NCBI GenBank assembly: GCA_963991775.1
Contig: CAXDRM010000037.1
Coordinates: forward strand, 1 to 11,876
Reading direction: 5' to 3'
DNA length: 11,876 nt
Source of the DNA: CAXDRM01 sp963991775
GTDB lineage: Bacteria; Pseudomonadota; Alphaproteobacteria; Rickettsiales; JABIRX01
Notes under the pieces: model-generated
Databases searched by the model: none
What the model saw: the letters and a program-made list of their open reading frames with translations, nothing else
Told to the model about the DNA's origin: nothing
Program-made: the position numbers and the translations under genes
Shown: positions 1-7,781 of the stretch, piece by piece
How positions within the stretch are numbered: position 1 is the stretch's first letter
How the letters are laid out: each line of letters begins with the position of its first letter

Positions 1-1022
1 TTTTTCAGCTGTTCTTGGGCCTTACAAATCTCTTGTAACAGCTCAGGATCTCTCATTAAGTCAGCAATTAAATTAGCTACTTCGCGTGCATCAAAATTAT
101 GTTCTTCTACCAAATAAGCCGCATTATTATCGGTTAAATATTTTGCATTATATAATTGATGATTATCTTTTGCATAAGGAAATGGCACTAATATAGCTGT
201 TTTACCTACTGCCAAAATCTCTGCAACTGATGATGCACCTGCCCGAGAAATAATTAAATCTGCTGCTGCAAAATGCTCAGCTACATTATGAAAGTAACTT
301 TGTAATTCTGCTTTAATATTTTGCTCTTGATAGAATTTATTAAGCTGCTCTAATTGCGATTCTCTTACCTGCTGCGTTACTACAATATTTTTACGCAAAT
401 TTTTATTTAAATTGGTGATAATATCTTGCAACATCCTACTCAGGAAAGCAGCACCTTGGCTACCACCTAAGACTAAAATTTTAAATTTCTTAGAAGTAGT
501 TTTTTTTAGCTGCTTAAATTCTTGACGCACTGGTAAGCCAGTTAGCTTAATTTTAGCAGGATAAGCAGCAAAACCCTGCGTTTCAGGAAAGCTACACGCA
601 ATATATTTAGCATATTTAGCAAAAAATTTATTCTGACGTCCCGCAATCATATTTTGCTCATGAATGATAAGTTTAGTACGCGTAATTAATGCAGCTAAAT
701 TAGCAGCAAAAGCTGAATAGCCACCAAAACTTACAATATATTCTGTTTCAACATTCTTAAGATGCTGAATAATAATGCGTAGCTGCTTGTAAGTACCCCA
801 TAAAAATGCCAATAATTTAAAAGGATTTTTACTTAAGCGATATGTTTTAAAAATCTTAACTTCATAAGGTAATTCTTGTTGCAAATATTTAGCACAACGA
901 TCATCTGAAAAAAGATAAGGACGATATTTTTTAGAATTTAACTGAGCAGCTAAAGCCAAAGCTGGTGAAAGATGTCCACCTGTACCACCTGCTGCTAGTA
1001 AGATATTTATTTTAGGTTTCAT
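1..1022 (-). CDS. murG: MurG, lipid II synthase (3' end cut by window edge)
   Basis: Undecaprenyl-diphospho-muramoylpentapeptide beta-N-acetylglucosaminyltransferase. It adds GlcNAc from UDP-GlcNAc to lipid I, giving lipid II at the inner face of the membrane. The translation begins MKPKINILLAAGGTGGH. The glycine-rich GGTGGH loop at residues 12-17 is the N-terminal GT28 signature. A second loop, VLGGSQGA, is at about 184-191, and the nucleotide-sugar site SRAGASSVAEI is at about 259-269. At least 340 codons are inside the window; the family is about 350-380 residues, so only the extreme C-terminus is missing. The ATG shares an ATGA with the ftsW stop (1019-1022), so the two genes are translationally coupled. 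No strong separate ribosome binding site is visible. The AAGGTGGH form is typical of alphaproteobacteria. Confidence 0.96.
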   Translation of the reverse strand, partial: MKPKINILLAAGGTGGHLSPALALAAQLNSKKYRPYLFSDDRCAKYLQQELPYEVKIFKTYRLSKNPFKLLAFLWGTYKQLRIIIQHLKNVETEYIVSFGGYSAFAANLAALITRTKLIIHEQNMIAGRQNKFFAKYAKYIACSFPETQGFAAYPAKIKLTGLPVRQEFKQLKKTTSKKFKILVLGGSQGAAFLSRMLQDIITNLNKNLRKNIVVTQQVRESQLEQLNKFYQEQNIKAELQSYFHNVAEHFAAADLIISRAGASSVAEILAVGKTAILVPFPYAKDNHQLYNAKYLTDNNAAYLVEEHNFDAREVANLIADLMRDPELLQEICKAQEQLK

Positions 1023-2149
1023 TGATTTCGCTTATAATGACCAAAATTATCCTGAGTGAATTTAAGCAATATACCAAATAAAATACCAGTAGCAAGCATT
1101 GCCGAACCTCCATAGCTAAGTAAGGGTAATGTAGTTCCTTTAGTTGGCACTAAATTTAGATTACCACCTACATTTACCAAAATCTGAAATGCTAACTGCA
1201 TAGCTATACCTGCTAAAACTAACTTGGCAAACTGATCCTCACTAAATTTAAATTTTAGCCAGATACGATAAAATATAAAAAAATAACCTGCTAAAACCAC
1301 AAAGCTCATTATTAAACCCAGCTCTTCAAACATTGCAGCAAAGATAAAATCTGTATGAGCATCAGGTAAAGTAGTTTTAACCTCACCTTCGAAAAGACCT
1401 TTGCCCCATAAGCCACCAGATCTTATCGCCTCTAATGATTTCTCGACTTGATAGGTAGGACGATCACCAGAGAATAAAAACATATCTATCCTAAAACGCA
1501 CATGGGCAAAGCTAAAATATAAGACCAAAACCGCTACCAAACCTAGTAAAGCAAGTAGTAATACTACAATATAAGGCAAAGCTGCTAAAAAGATCTGCAC
1601 TGCCCAAACTGCACAAAAGCCTAAAGTCATCCCAATATCAGGCTGTAAGACTAAACCACAAACTGTAAGAGCAAAAATTACTAATGAGCTAGTATAATAA
1701 CGATAATCTTGGCGTACAAATTTACGCGATAAAAACCACGCATTTAAAACAATAAAAAATGGCTTAAGAAATTCTGATGGCTGCAGTGAAAAACCAAAAA
1801 TATTCAACCATCTTTTGGCACCTTTTAATTCAGCAGACATAAAAAGCACCATAAAAACTAAGCATAATGCGCCCAAGAAGCCCAGCAACGATAACACCCT
1901 AATTTGTTGAGCAGAAAATAAGCTAGTAACTATAGCGATCATTAAAGCCAGCACCAGAAAGAATAAATGTTTAGTGTAAAAATAAGAGCTATTTAAACCT
2001 ATGCGCTCTGCTACATAAGGACTAGCACTAAAGGACATGATTAAGCCAAATGCAGCCAGCAAGAGCAGTGCAAAAATAATATTATGATCTAGAGCAAACC
2101 ACCATTTTGCTAATTTATTACTAGATCTTTTATAGAGAATTTGCGTCAT
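1019..2149 (-). CDS. ftsW: FtsW, SEDS-family septal peptidoglycan polymerase
   Basis: Integral membrane lipid II polymerase of the divisome, which works with the FtsI transpeptidase. The 376-residue product is very hydrophobic, with about ten likely membrane segments, the first at about 23-40. SEDS signatures are present in order: KGAKRW at 109-114 followed by QPSEF at 123-127, LQPDIGM at about 168-174, LPDAHTDFIFA at 261-271 (the Asp in HTD is the likely catalytic residue), and the segment at 333-351 containing PTKGTTLPLLSYGG. The ATG at 2149 has AGGA eight bases upstream. The stop overlaps murG by ATGA. FtsW is chosen over RodA because of its position between murD and murG. A repeat element (2188-2324) separates it from murD, so it is the one gene in the right-to-left murE-murG run without direct coupling to its predecessor. 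Confidence 0.96.
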   Translation of the reverse strand: MTQILYKRSSNKLAKWWFALDHNIIFALLLLAAFGLIMSFSASPYVAERIGLNSSYFYTKHLFFLVLALMIAIVTSLFSAQQIRVLSLLGFLGALCLVFMVLFMSAELKGAKRWLNIFGFSLQPSEFLKPFFIVLNAWFLSRKFVRQDYRYYTSSLVIFALTVCGLVLQPDIGMTLGFCAVWAVQIFLAALPYIVVLLLALLGLVAVLVLYFSFAHVRFRIDMFLFSGDRPTYQVEKSLEAIRSGGLWGKGLFEGEVKTTLPDAHTDFIFAAMFEELGLIMSFVVLAGYFFIFYRIWLKFKFSEDQFAKLVLAGIAMQLAFQILVNVGGNLNLVPTKGTTLPLLSYGGSAMLATGILFGILLKFTQDNFGHYKRNQ

Positions 2150-2187
2150 GCTTATTATCCTATTTTTATTTTGAAAATCTGAGTTAA

Positions 2188-2324
2188 TTTAGGTTCTCGA
2201 GTGGCGCGAATAAAATGAGCGCTGTACCGAGAGATCCTTTAATTATCAATAATAATTATTTAGACTCAACAGGGCCTTTCGGTACAATTTTTGCCTAACG
2301 CCAAAAATCACTCAAGGACCTAAA
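2188..2324. repeat. Palindromic repeat element A between murD and ftsW
   Basis: A 137-bp non-coding element with 16-bp ends that are inverted repeats with two mismatches: 2188-2203, beginning TTTAGGT, and 2309-2324, ending ACCTAAA. Inside lies a second inverted pair, 2224-2237 (GTACCGAGAGATCC) and 2272-2285 (GGGCCTTTCGGTAC), 11 of 14 matched. At the centre is a perfect 7-bp hairpin, TAATTAT/ATAATTA (2240-2246 and 2252-2258). Another 7-bp hairpin, ATTTTTG/CAAAAAT, is at 2287-2293 and 2302-2308. The element starts two bases beyond the murD stop codon and leaves 38 bp before ftsW. No ORF and no clear target-site duplication were seen. It looks like a small non-autonomous palindromic or MITE-like element. 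It would be transcribed within the operon and could fold into a processing or stabilising structure. Confidence 0.65.
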
Positions 2325-2326
2325 CA

Positions 2327-3664
2327 CTAAATCTTCTCATAAATATTAATAAAATCATTACCTCTAGCGACAAAATTCTGCCACATATCAAATGAGGCTG
2401 CTGCCGGTGAGAATAATAAATTTAATTCAAGATTTTCTTGTTGTGCTAGAGCAAAAGACTGGTTAACTGCCTCTGCTAAATCAGCACATAATATATAATT
2501 ATGATAATTAGCTTGCTCCAATTGAGTTTTGAATAATTGCTGTGATTCACCTATTAAAGCAATAAATTTCACCTTAGCTAATTCTGGCAGTAAAATCTCT
2601 ATACCACCTTCTTTAGCAATACCTCCTAAGATAAGAAAAATATCATCTAACTGCTTTAAAGCGTTTAAAGTACTTTCAGCATTAGTAGCTTTACTATCAT
2701 TAAAAAAATTAACTTTATTTTTTTGCCCTAAAAATTGCATACGATGTTTAAGCGGCACAAAAGATTGTAAAGCTATATAAAACTGCTCATTAGTTAGACC
2801 AAGCTGATCTTTTATTATAGCAGCTGCTATAATATTTTGTTTGTTACCAAATAAGGCTGGATTTACCTGCAAAGCAAATTTCTCCTGCTTAGCATGTAAG
2901 ATATTATCAGTAAAATAGTAATCTGCCTCCTGCTGATCTTTAGAAAAGCTAGTTTTTGCACCCACCTCACTATTAAAAACCTGTTTAGAATATTGATCAT
3001 CAATCCCAATAATTTTTTGCGCCTCAGCCTTTAAAGCTGCATTCTTAAAAATATTTAGCTTAGCCTGTTTATAGCCCTGCATATCACCATGTCGATCTAA
3101 ATGATCTGCGGTAAGATTTAACCAAATTGCATAATCAAAAGCTAGTCGCTCAATAAGCTCGAGCTGAAAAGAAGATAATTCCAAAACATAGTAAGAATCT
3201 GCTGAATCTTCTTGCGGTAAATCAAAAACTGGTACACCAATATTACCACCTAAATAAGCTACTAAACCAGATTCCTTCAACAAATGATGGATTAAACTTG
3301 CCGTTGTTGATTTGCCATTTGTACCAGTAATTGCAATTAATTTGGCTTTAGGTATTAAATAAGCAAATAACTCTATATCAATAGTAATTTTTACCTGATG
3401 CTGACGCGCTAATAATACTGCAGGATGTGGCTCTGGTAATGAAGTTGGAATACCTGGGCTGATTAACAAATAATCAAATTGCTGCCAGTCTAAATCTACA
3501 TAATGACAATAATTTAGATTTGCCAAATCTCCTGGCAACTGCTCTTGAGCTTTTTGATCATCATAAAGATAAAGATCTGCTCCCAATTTATGCAGTACTC
3601 TAGCTGCAGCAATACCAGAGATGCCTAAACCAAGAATATAGATTTTTTGTGTAGCAAAATCCAT
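2327..3664 (-). CDS. murD: MurD, UDP-MurNAc-L-alanine--D-glutamate ligase
   Basis: Cytoplasmic ATP-dependent Mur ligase that adds D-glutamate to UDP-MurNAc-L-Ala. The 445-residue product has an N-terminal Rossmann-like domain with LGLGISG at 11-17. The central ATPase domain has GTNGKST at 114-120, LELSSFQLE at about 161-169 and NLTADHLDRHG at 183-193. HRM at 307-309 and NDSKATN at 322-328 mark the link to the C-terminal domain and identify MurD rather than another Mur ligase. The length is normal. The ATG at 3664 directly abuts the mraY stop (3665-3667) with no spacer, so translation is probably coupled. The TAG stop is followed almost at once by repeat element A. Confidence 0.97.
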   Translation of the reverse strand: MDFATQKIYILGLGISGIAAARVLHKLGADLYLYDDQKAQEQLPGDLANLNYCHYVDLDWQQFDYLLISPGIPTSLPEPHPAVLLARQHQVKITIDIELFAYLIPKAKLIAITGTNGKSTTASLIHHLLKESGLVAYLGGNIGVPVFDLPQEDSADSYYVLELSSFQLELIERLAFDYAIWLNLTADHLDRHGDMQGYKQAKLNIFKNAALKAEAQKIIGIDDQYSKQVFNSEVGAKTSFSKDQQEADYYFTDNILHAKQEKFALQVNPALFGNKQNIIAAAIIKDQLGLTNEQFYIALQSFVPLKHRMQFLGQKNKVNFFNDSKATNAESTLNALKQLDDIFLILGGIAKEGGIEILLPELAKVKFIALIGESQQLFKTQLEQANYHNYILCADLAEAVNQSFALAQQENLELNLLFSPAAASFDMWQNFVARGNDFINIYEKI

Positions 3665-4753
3665 CTATCTTAACTTTAAAGTGATCAAACCAATAATCGC
3701 CAAAATAATCGTAATAATCCAGAATCTGATCACAATAGTAGATTCTGACAAACCTTTCTGCTCATAATGATGATGAATTGGCGCCATTCTAAATACTCTT
3801 TTACCAGTAAGCTTAAATGAGTAAACCTGAATAATTACCGATAAAGCTTCAATCACAAATACTCCACCAATAATTGCTAAAATAATCTCATTTTTAGTAA
3901 TGATACTCATCGTGCCTAATAAAGCTCCTAAAGATAAACTGCCCGTATCACCCATAAAAATCTTTGCTGGCGGAGCATTATACCATAAAAAACCTAGTGA
4001 GGCTGCCACAATTGCTGAACCAATAATCGTTAACTCACCTGCCCCTTCAATATAAGGCAAATGTAAATATTCAGCATAGATTGTATTACCAACTAAATAA
4101 GCAATTAGTGCAAAAGAAGCTGTGGCAATCATAATAGGCACAATAGCAAGACCATCTAAACCATCAGTTAGATTTACCGCATTAGAACAGCCTACAATTA
4201 CCAACATAGCAAAGGGAATATAGAACCAACCTAAATCAATCACTAAATCTTTAAAGATCGGCACATATAATTTTGTCGCATGTTCTGCTGGTAATATAGC
4301 TTGCAACCACAACACAATTAAAGCTGCAAAAGTAAATTGCAAAATCAATTTCTTTTTGCCAGCCACACCTTTAGTATTTTTTTTACTTAACTTAAGATAA
4401 TCATCAGCTACACCAATACTACCAAAAGAAATAATCACAAAAATCAGCACCCACACATAAGGATTAAGCAGATTAGTCCAAATCAGCAAAGCAAAAAGCA
4501 CTGAAAAGATAATCATGATACCACCCATAGTTGGCGTGCCCTTCTTAGTAAGTAGATGACTTTTAGGACCATCATCTCTAATAGGCTGACCATCTTTTTG
4601 CCAAGATTTTAAAAACTCAATTACTCTTGAACCAAAGATAAAACAAAGCGCTAAAGCCAAGAAAAATGCTCCTCCACTTCTAAATGAAATATAACGAAAA
4701 ATATTAAAAAAACTGTGATCAGCAAAATATGGGGCAAAAATATTATATAACAT
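3665..4753 (-). CDS. mraY: MraY, phospho-MurNAc-pentapeptide translocase
   Basis: Membrane enzyme that transfers phospho-MurNAc-pentapeptide from the UDP precursor to undecaprenyl phosphate, giving lipid I. The 362-residue product has about ten hydrophobic segments. Motifs in order: IRDDGPKSHLLTKKGTPTMGG at about 58-78, the Asp pair ADDY at 116-119, NAVNLTDGLDG at 191-201, MGDTGS at 267-272 (D269 being the third key acidic residue), and MAPIHHHYE at 323-331, the histidine motif that separates MraY from WecA-type enzymes. The length is typical (about 360). It starts four bases after the murF stop and ends exactly where murD begins. No strong ribosome binding site is visible, so coupling to murF translation is likely. 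Confidence 0.98.
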   Translation of the reverse strand: MLYNIFAPYFADHSFFNIFRYISFRSGGAFFLALALCFIFGSRVIEFLKSWQKDGQPIRDDGPKSHLLTKKGTPTMGGIMIIFSVLFALLIWTNLLNPYVWVLIFVIISFGSIGVADDYLKLSKKNTKGVAGKKKLILQFTFAALIVLWLQAILPAEHATKLYVPIFKDLVIDLGWFYIPFAMLVIVGCSNAVNLTDGLDGLAIVPIMIATASFALIAYLVGNTIYAEYLHLPYIEGAGELTIIGSAIVAASLGFLWYNAPPAKIFMGDTGSLSLGALLGTMSIITKNEIILAIIGGVFVIEALSVIIQVYSFKLTGKRVFRMAPIHHHYEQKGLSESTIVIRFWIITIILAIIGLITLKLR

Positions 4754-4757
4754 GTTT

Positions 4758-6143
4758 TTATTTTCTTAGTTTCTCCAAAATCTGTTTAGTGCCTATCGCA
4801 TTAGAAGATTTTAATAACACCACATCTCCTGCTTGAAATTTACTAATAATTTCAGACTCATGACCAGTAACCTCGGCAAAATGGGCAATATGCATTTCTT
4901 TTGGTAAAGTTTTAGCCAAATCAGCCATATATTCTCCAACGGTTATAACCTGATCAATTTTATTTTCTAGCAAACAATCTTTAAGAGCTAAATGTTCGGC
5001 TAATGCTTGATCACCCAACTCTAACATAGTACCTAAAACTGCCACTTTTCTGCTTTGTTTTGCCTGTGCTATAAGCTTAAGCAATTGTAGAGCTGCCTTG
5101 GTTGATACTAGGCTTGAATTATAAGTTTCATCTATAATTTGAATTTCTCCTGTTACAGGTAACGTTTCTATAGTTACTTTACCTCGCCCTGCTAAAGATT
5201 CTAATTTAGCAAATTCTTGGAAGGCAAGCTCTGGATCTAAACCTAATTTAGCTAGCACTAAAAATACCGAACTTAAAACCTTAAGCGCCTCAAAATTCAA
5301 AAAGCTAGTATTAAGCTGATAGGCTTTAGCAAATAATTTAAAATTAAGCTCAGCCTGCATCTTAACTAAATTTATTGACTCGAGCTGCAAATGCTCAGCT
5401 TGCTGACCAAAAGTAAAAATTTGTTCTTTTCTGATATTTTCTTGGAATGCAATCTCCTCTAAATTAGAGTAATATTGATCATCATGATTCAAAAATACCA
5501 TACTATTCTGGCTCAGACCTTTAAAAATCTCCGCCTTAGCCGCAACAATACCATAAATATCTTTAAAATTGCCTATATGGGCTGAAGCAATTTTAGTAAT
5601 CACGGCCAAATCAGGCTCAACAAGCTTGGTTAAAAACTCGATTTCACCAGCATGATTCATACCCAACTCAAATACCGCATAATCAGCATCCTCGGGCAAA
5701 TTAGCTAAACATAAAGGTAGGCCTATATGATTATTAAAATTGCCGCTAGAAAAATAGCATTTACCATAAATTTGCAGTAATTTTGCCAAAGTTTCTTTAT
5801 AGCTAGTTTTACCTACTGAGCCAGTAATACCAATAAATTTTGCTGCTACATTAGCCCGCTTATATTTAGCCAAAGCAAGTAAGGCCTGATAAGTATCTGC
5901 CACAATAATTTGTGCTACTTTTAATTGGGGCATTGCTTTGCTACAAATTAAAGCTACTGCACCTTGAGCCACAGCTTGCTGAGCAAAATCATGTCCATCA
6001 AATCTTTCACCATTTAAACATAAAAATATTTCACCTGGCTTGATCGATCTACTATCTATACTAACAGCATTAGCAATAAATTCTTGCTCGATTTCTAGAT
6101 TTAAGGCTTTGCCTAATTGTTTATTATCCCAAATTGGCAACAT
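4758..6143 (-). CDS. murF: MurF, UDP-MurNAc-tripeptide--D-Ala-D-Ala ligase
   Basis: Cytoplasmic ATP-dependent ligase that adds D-Ala-D-Ala to UDP-MurNAc-tripeptide, finishing the pentapeptide precursor. Visible in the 461 residues: an N-terminal uridine-binding domain with SIDSRSIKPGEIFLCLNG at 28-45, the P-loop GITGSVGKTSYKE at 105-117, GNFNNHIGLPL at 134-144, ELGMNHAGEI at 159-168 and AHIGNF at 188-193. The C-terminal motif that usually reads YNANPxS is YNSSLVS here (341-347), and the late KGSN/KGSR motif is KSSN (445-448). These are conserved positions in the family, so the divergence is notable, but the ATPase core is intact. The gene overlaps the end of murE by 20 bp and lies four bases upstream of mraY. 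Confidence 0.95.
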   Translation of the reverse strand: MLPIWDNKQLGKALNLEIEQEFIANAVSIDSRSIKPGEIFLCLNGERFDGHDFAQQAVAQGAVALICSKAMPQLKVAQIIVADTYQALLALAKYKRANVAAKFIGITGSVGKTSYKETLAKLLQIYGKCYFSSGNFNNHIGLPLCLANLPEDADYAVFELGMNHAGEIEFLTKLVEPDLAVITKIASAHIGNFKDIYGIVAAKAEIFKGLSQNSMVFLNHDDQYYSNLEEIAFQENIRKEQIFTFGQQAEHLQLESINLVKMQAELNFKLFAKAYQLNTSFLNFEALKVLSSVFLVLAKLGLDPELAFQEFAKLESLAGRGKVTIETLPVTGEIQIIDETYNSSLVSTKAALQLLKLIAQAKQSRKVAVLGTMLELGDQALAEHLALKDCLLENKIDQVITVGEYMADLAKTLPKEMHIAHFAEVTGHESEIISKFQAGDVVLLKSSNAIGTKQILEKLRK

Positions 6144-7536
6144 ATTTTTTTACCATTTCTGTATCAGAAAAATCTTTTTTAACCTTACCAATTATTTGAT
6201 AAGTTTCATGCCCTTTACCTGCAATAACCACATTATCACCAGGCTTAGCTATTTGCACCGCATATTTTATAGCCATCTCACGCTCAGCAATCTCTTGTGC
6301 AGATGGACATGTAGCTAAAATTTCTGCTCTAATATTTGCAGCATTTTCATTACGAGGATTATCATCTGTAATAATAATCTCATCAGCATATTGTTTTGCT
6401 ATTTTACCCATCAGAGGACGTTTCTCTTGATCACGCTCACCGCCGCAACCAAATAGCAAAATTAACCGGCCCATAGTGAGAGGTTCCAAGCTGGTTAAAA
6501 TATTTTCAAGCGCATCTGGCGTATGCGCATAATCTACAAAAAATCTAATATCATGCTGCTCTGCTACTAATTCCAAACGACCAGAAATAGGCGCCAACTT
6601 AGTAAGTAAAGGTAATAAATCTTGGAGTGTAAAATCTTGCTCAAATAAAGTAAGCAATACAGCTAATAAATTATAATCTTGGAACTCGCCTAATAAATGA
6701 TGCTTAAACTCAGCAAGTTCTTGCTGATATTTTATTTGCTGCTTAGCATTTTGCTGCAAATCAGCCTGCTCTATTTTAGCATAGGTTACAAATTGCTTAG
6801 CTGATTTTTGACAAAGCTGACATAATTGCTGACCATATTGATCATCTACATTAATAATTGCACTACCTTTTAAATGATCGTTAAAAAGCTTAGCTTTTGC
6901 TGCAAAATAATTTTGCATATTTTGATGATAATCCAGATGGTCTTGAGTTAGATTGGTAAAAATTGCTTGATCAACTTGTAAATTACCTAGACGCTGCTGA
7001 TCTAAAGCATGGCTAGAAGCCTCAAAAACCACATATTCTGCGCCAAGCTCTTCTGCCTGTTTTAATTGCTGATAAAAACTAAAAATATCTGCGCTAGTAT
7101 GAGTAGTATCATGTAATTTTTGTGCGCCAAAAAATACCCCGATAGTACCCATGCTAAAAACTTTCTTTCCAGCTAGATGCAGCAATTGCCTTAGCAAATC
7201 TACAACCGAAGTTTTACCATTAGTACCTGTCACTGCGATAGTTTTTAAATTTAACTCACCATAAAAAAACTCTGCTATATCAGGTAATTTTTTGCGTAAA
7301 TTTTTAAGAGTAAAAACCTGCTGCTGATCTGCATATTCTGGTTTTTCACATAGGATCAGTGCTGCACCTGCTTGTTTTGCTTGCTCGATAAAATTATGCC
7401 CATCAAAATTATTGCCGCTAAGTGCCACAAATACAGAATTGGCTTTAACCTGCCTAGAATCAAGCGTAATAGTATCTAGCTTACCAGTTAAAGCGGATTT
7501 AATTTCTAAAAATTTAAGAAAATTTTGTAATTCCAT
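6124..7536 (-). CDS. murE: MurE, UDP-MurNAc-dipeptide--meso-diaminopimelate ligase
   Basis: Cytoplasmic Mur ligase that adds the third residue of the stem peptide. In the 470 residues: TLDSRQVKANSVFVALSG at 24-41 (uridine-binding domain), GTNGKTS at 104-110 (P-loop), TTHTSAD at 144-150, EASSHAL at 172-178, NLTQDHLDYH at 195-204, and AAKAKLF at 212-218, where K214 is the likely carbamylated lysine. DYAHTPDALE is at 335-344, GCGGERDQEKRPLMG at 363-377, DNPR at 392-395 and GKGHE at 440-444. The DNPR motif predicts meso-diaminopimelate as substrate rather than lysine. The ATG at 7536 has only weak Shine-Dalgarno signals (GAG directly before it, TAAGG about 13 bases upstream). It is the first gene after repeat element B, so it may need its own upstream signals; none was convincing. 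Confidence 0.97.
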   Translation of the reverse strand: MELQNFLKFLEIKSALTGKLDTITLDSRQVKANSVFVALSGNNFDGHNFIEQAKQAGAALILCEKPEYADQQQVFTLKNLRKKLPDIAEFFYGELNLKTIAVTGTNGKTSVVDLLRQLLHLAGKKVFSMGTIGVFFGAQKLHDTTHTSADIFSFYQQLKQAEELGAEYVVFEASSHALDQQRLGNLQVDQAIFTNLTQDHLDYHQNMQNYFAAKAKLFNDHLKGSAIINVDDQYGQQLCQLCQKSAKQFVTYAKIEQADLQQNAKQQIKYQQELAEFKHHLLGEFQDYNLLAVLLTLFEQDFTLQDLLPLLTKLAPISGRLELVAEQHDIRFFVDYAHTPDALENILTSLEPLTMGRLILLFGCGGERDQEKRPLMGKIAKQYADEIIITDDNPRNENAANIRAEILATCPSAQEIAEREMAIKYAVQIAKPGDNVVIAGKGHETYQIIGKVKKDFSDTEMVKKYVANLG

Positions 7537-7628
7537 CTCTTAACACAAGCCTTACTAAAAATTACAAATAAGATATAAGATTTTTCTTAATTCTAAAGTG
7601 GTTTATATTACCCCTTATAAATAAGATA

Positions 7629-7744
7629 ATTTTAATAATTAGGAGGTGTATTTGGAGCGAGATTCCACAGACTTTTAATAACATCAGCTTATTAAAAGAC
7701 GAGGACTGCCTGAGCGAGCAAATATACCTCCTAATTATTAAAAT
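7629..7744. repeat. Palindromic repeat element B between ftsI and murE
   Basis: A 116-bp element whose ends are 26-bp inverted repeats with a single mismatch (7629-7654 and 7719-7744). Each arm carries AATTAGGAGGT followed by TATTTG. At the centre is a perfect 10-bp hairpin, CTTTTAATAA/TTATTAAAAG (7672-7681 and 7689-7698), with a 7-base loop. The stretches between outer and inner stems do not pair, so the RNA would be a long rod with one internal bubble. GAGCGAG occurs on both sides of the centre as a direct repeat. Neither arm is followed by a T run, so it does not look like an intrinsic terminator. The rest of the ftsI-murE gap is A+T-rich and holds a 10-bp direct repeat, AAATAAGATA, at 7566-7575 and 7619-7628; the second copy directly abuts the element. 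No gene is supported there. Confidence 0.75.
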
Positions 7745-7781
7745 ATTTATACAGTTCCTCAACTAATATATAGTCCAAATA

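Noticed and set aside
2529..2780. Plus-strand open frame of 83 codons
   Set aside because: It lies antisense inside murD, whose motifs and length are normal; it is a shadow frame.
6040..6318. Plus-strand open frame of 92 codons
   Set aside because: It is antisense to the murE-murF overlap region; both ligases are clearly the real genes.
7629..7744. Element B as an intrinsic transcription terminator after ftsI
   Set aside because: The stem is long, but the arms are not followed by a U tract in the minus-strand transcript, and essential genes follow without a convincing new promoter.
7562..7762. Minus-strand open frame of 66 codons in the ftsI-murE gap, TTG start
   Set aside because: It runs straight through palindromic element B and A+T-rich spacer, has no plausible ribosome binding site and shows no protein-like features.
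7734..7762. Possible minus-strand promoter TTGAGG-17-AATAAT ahead of murE
   Set aside because: The match is mediocre, the -10 falls inside the inverted arm of element B, and such hits are common in A+T-rich DNA.
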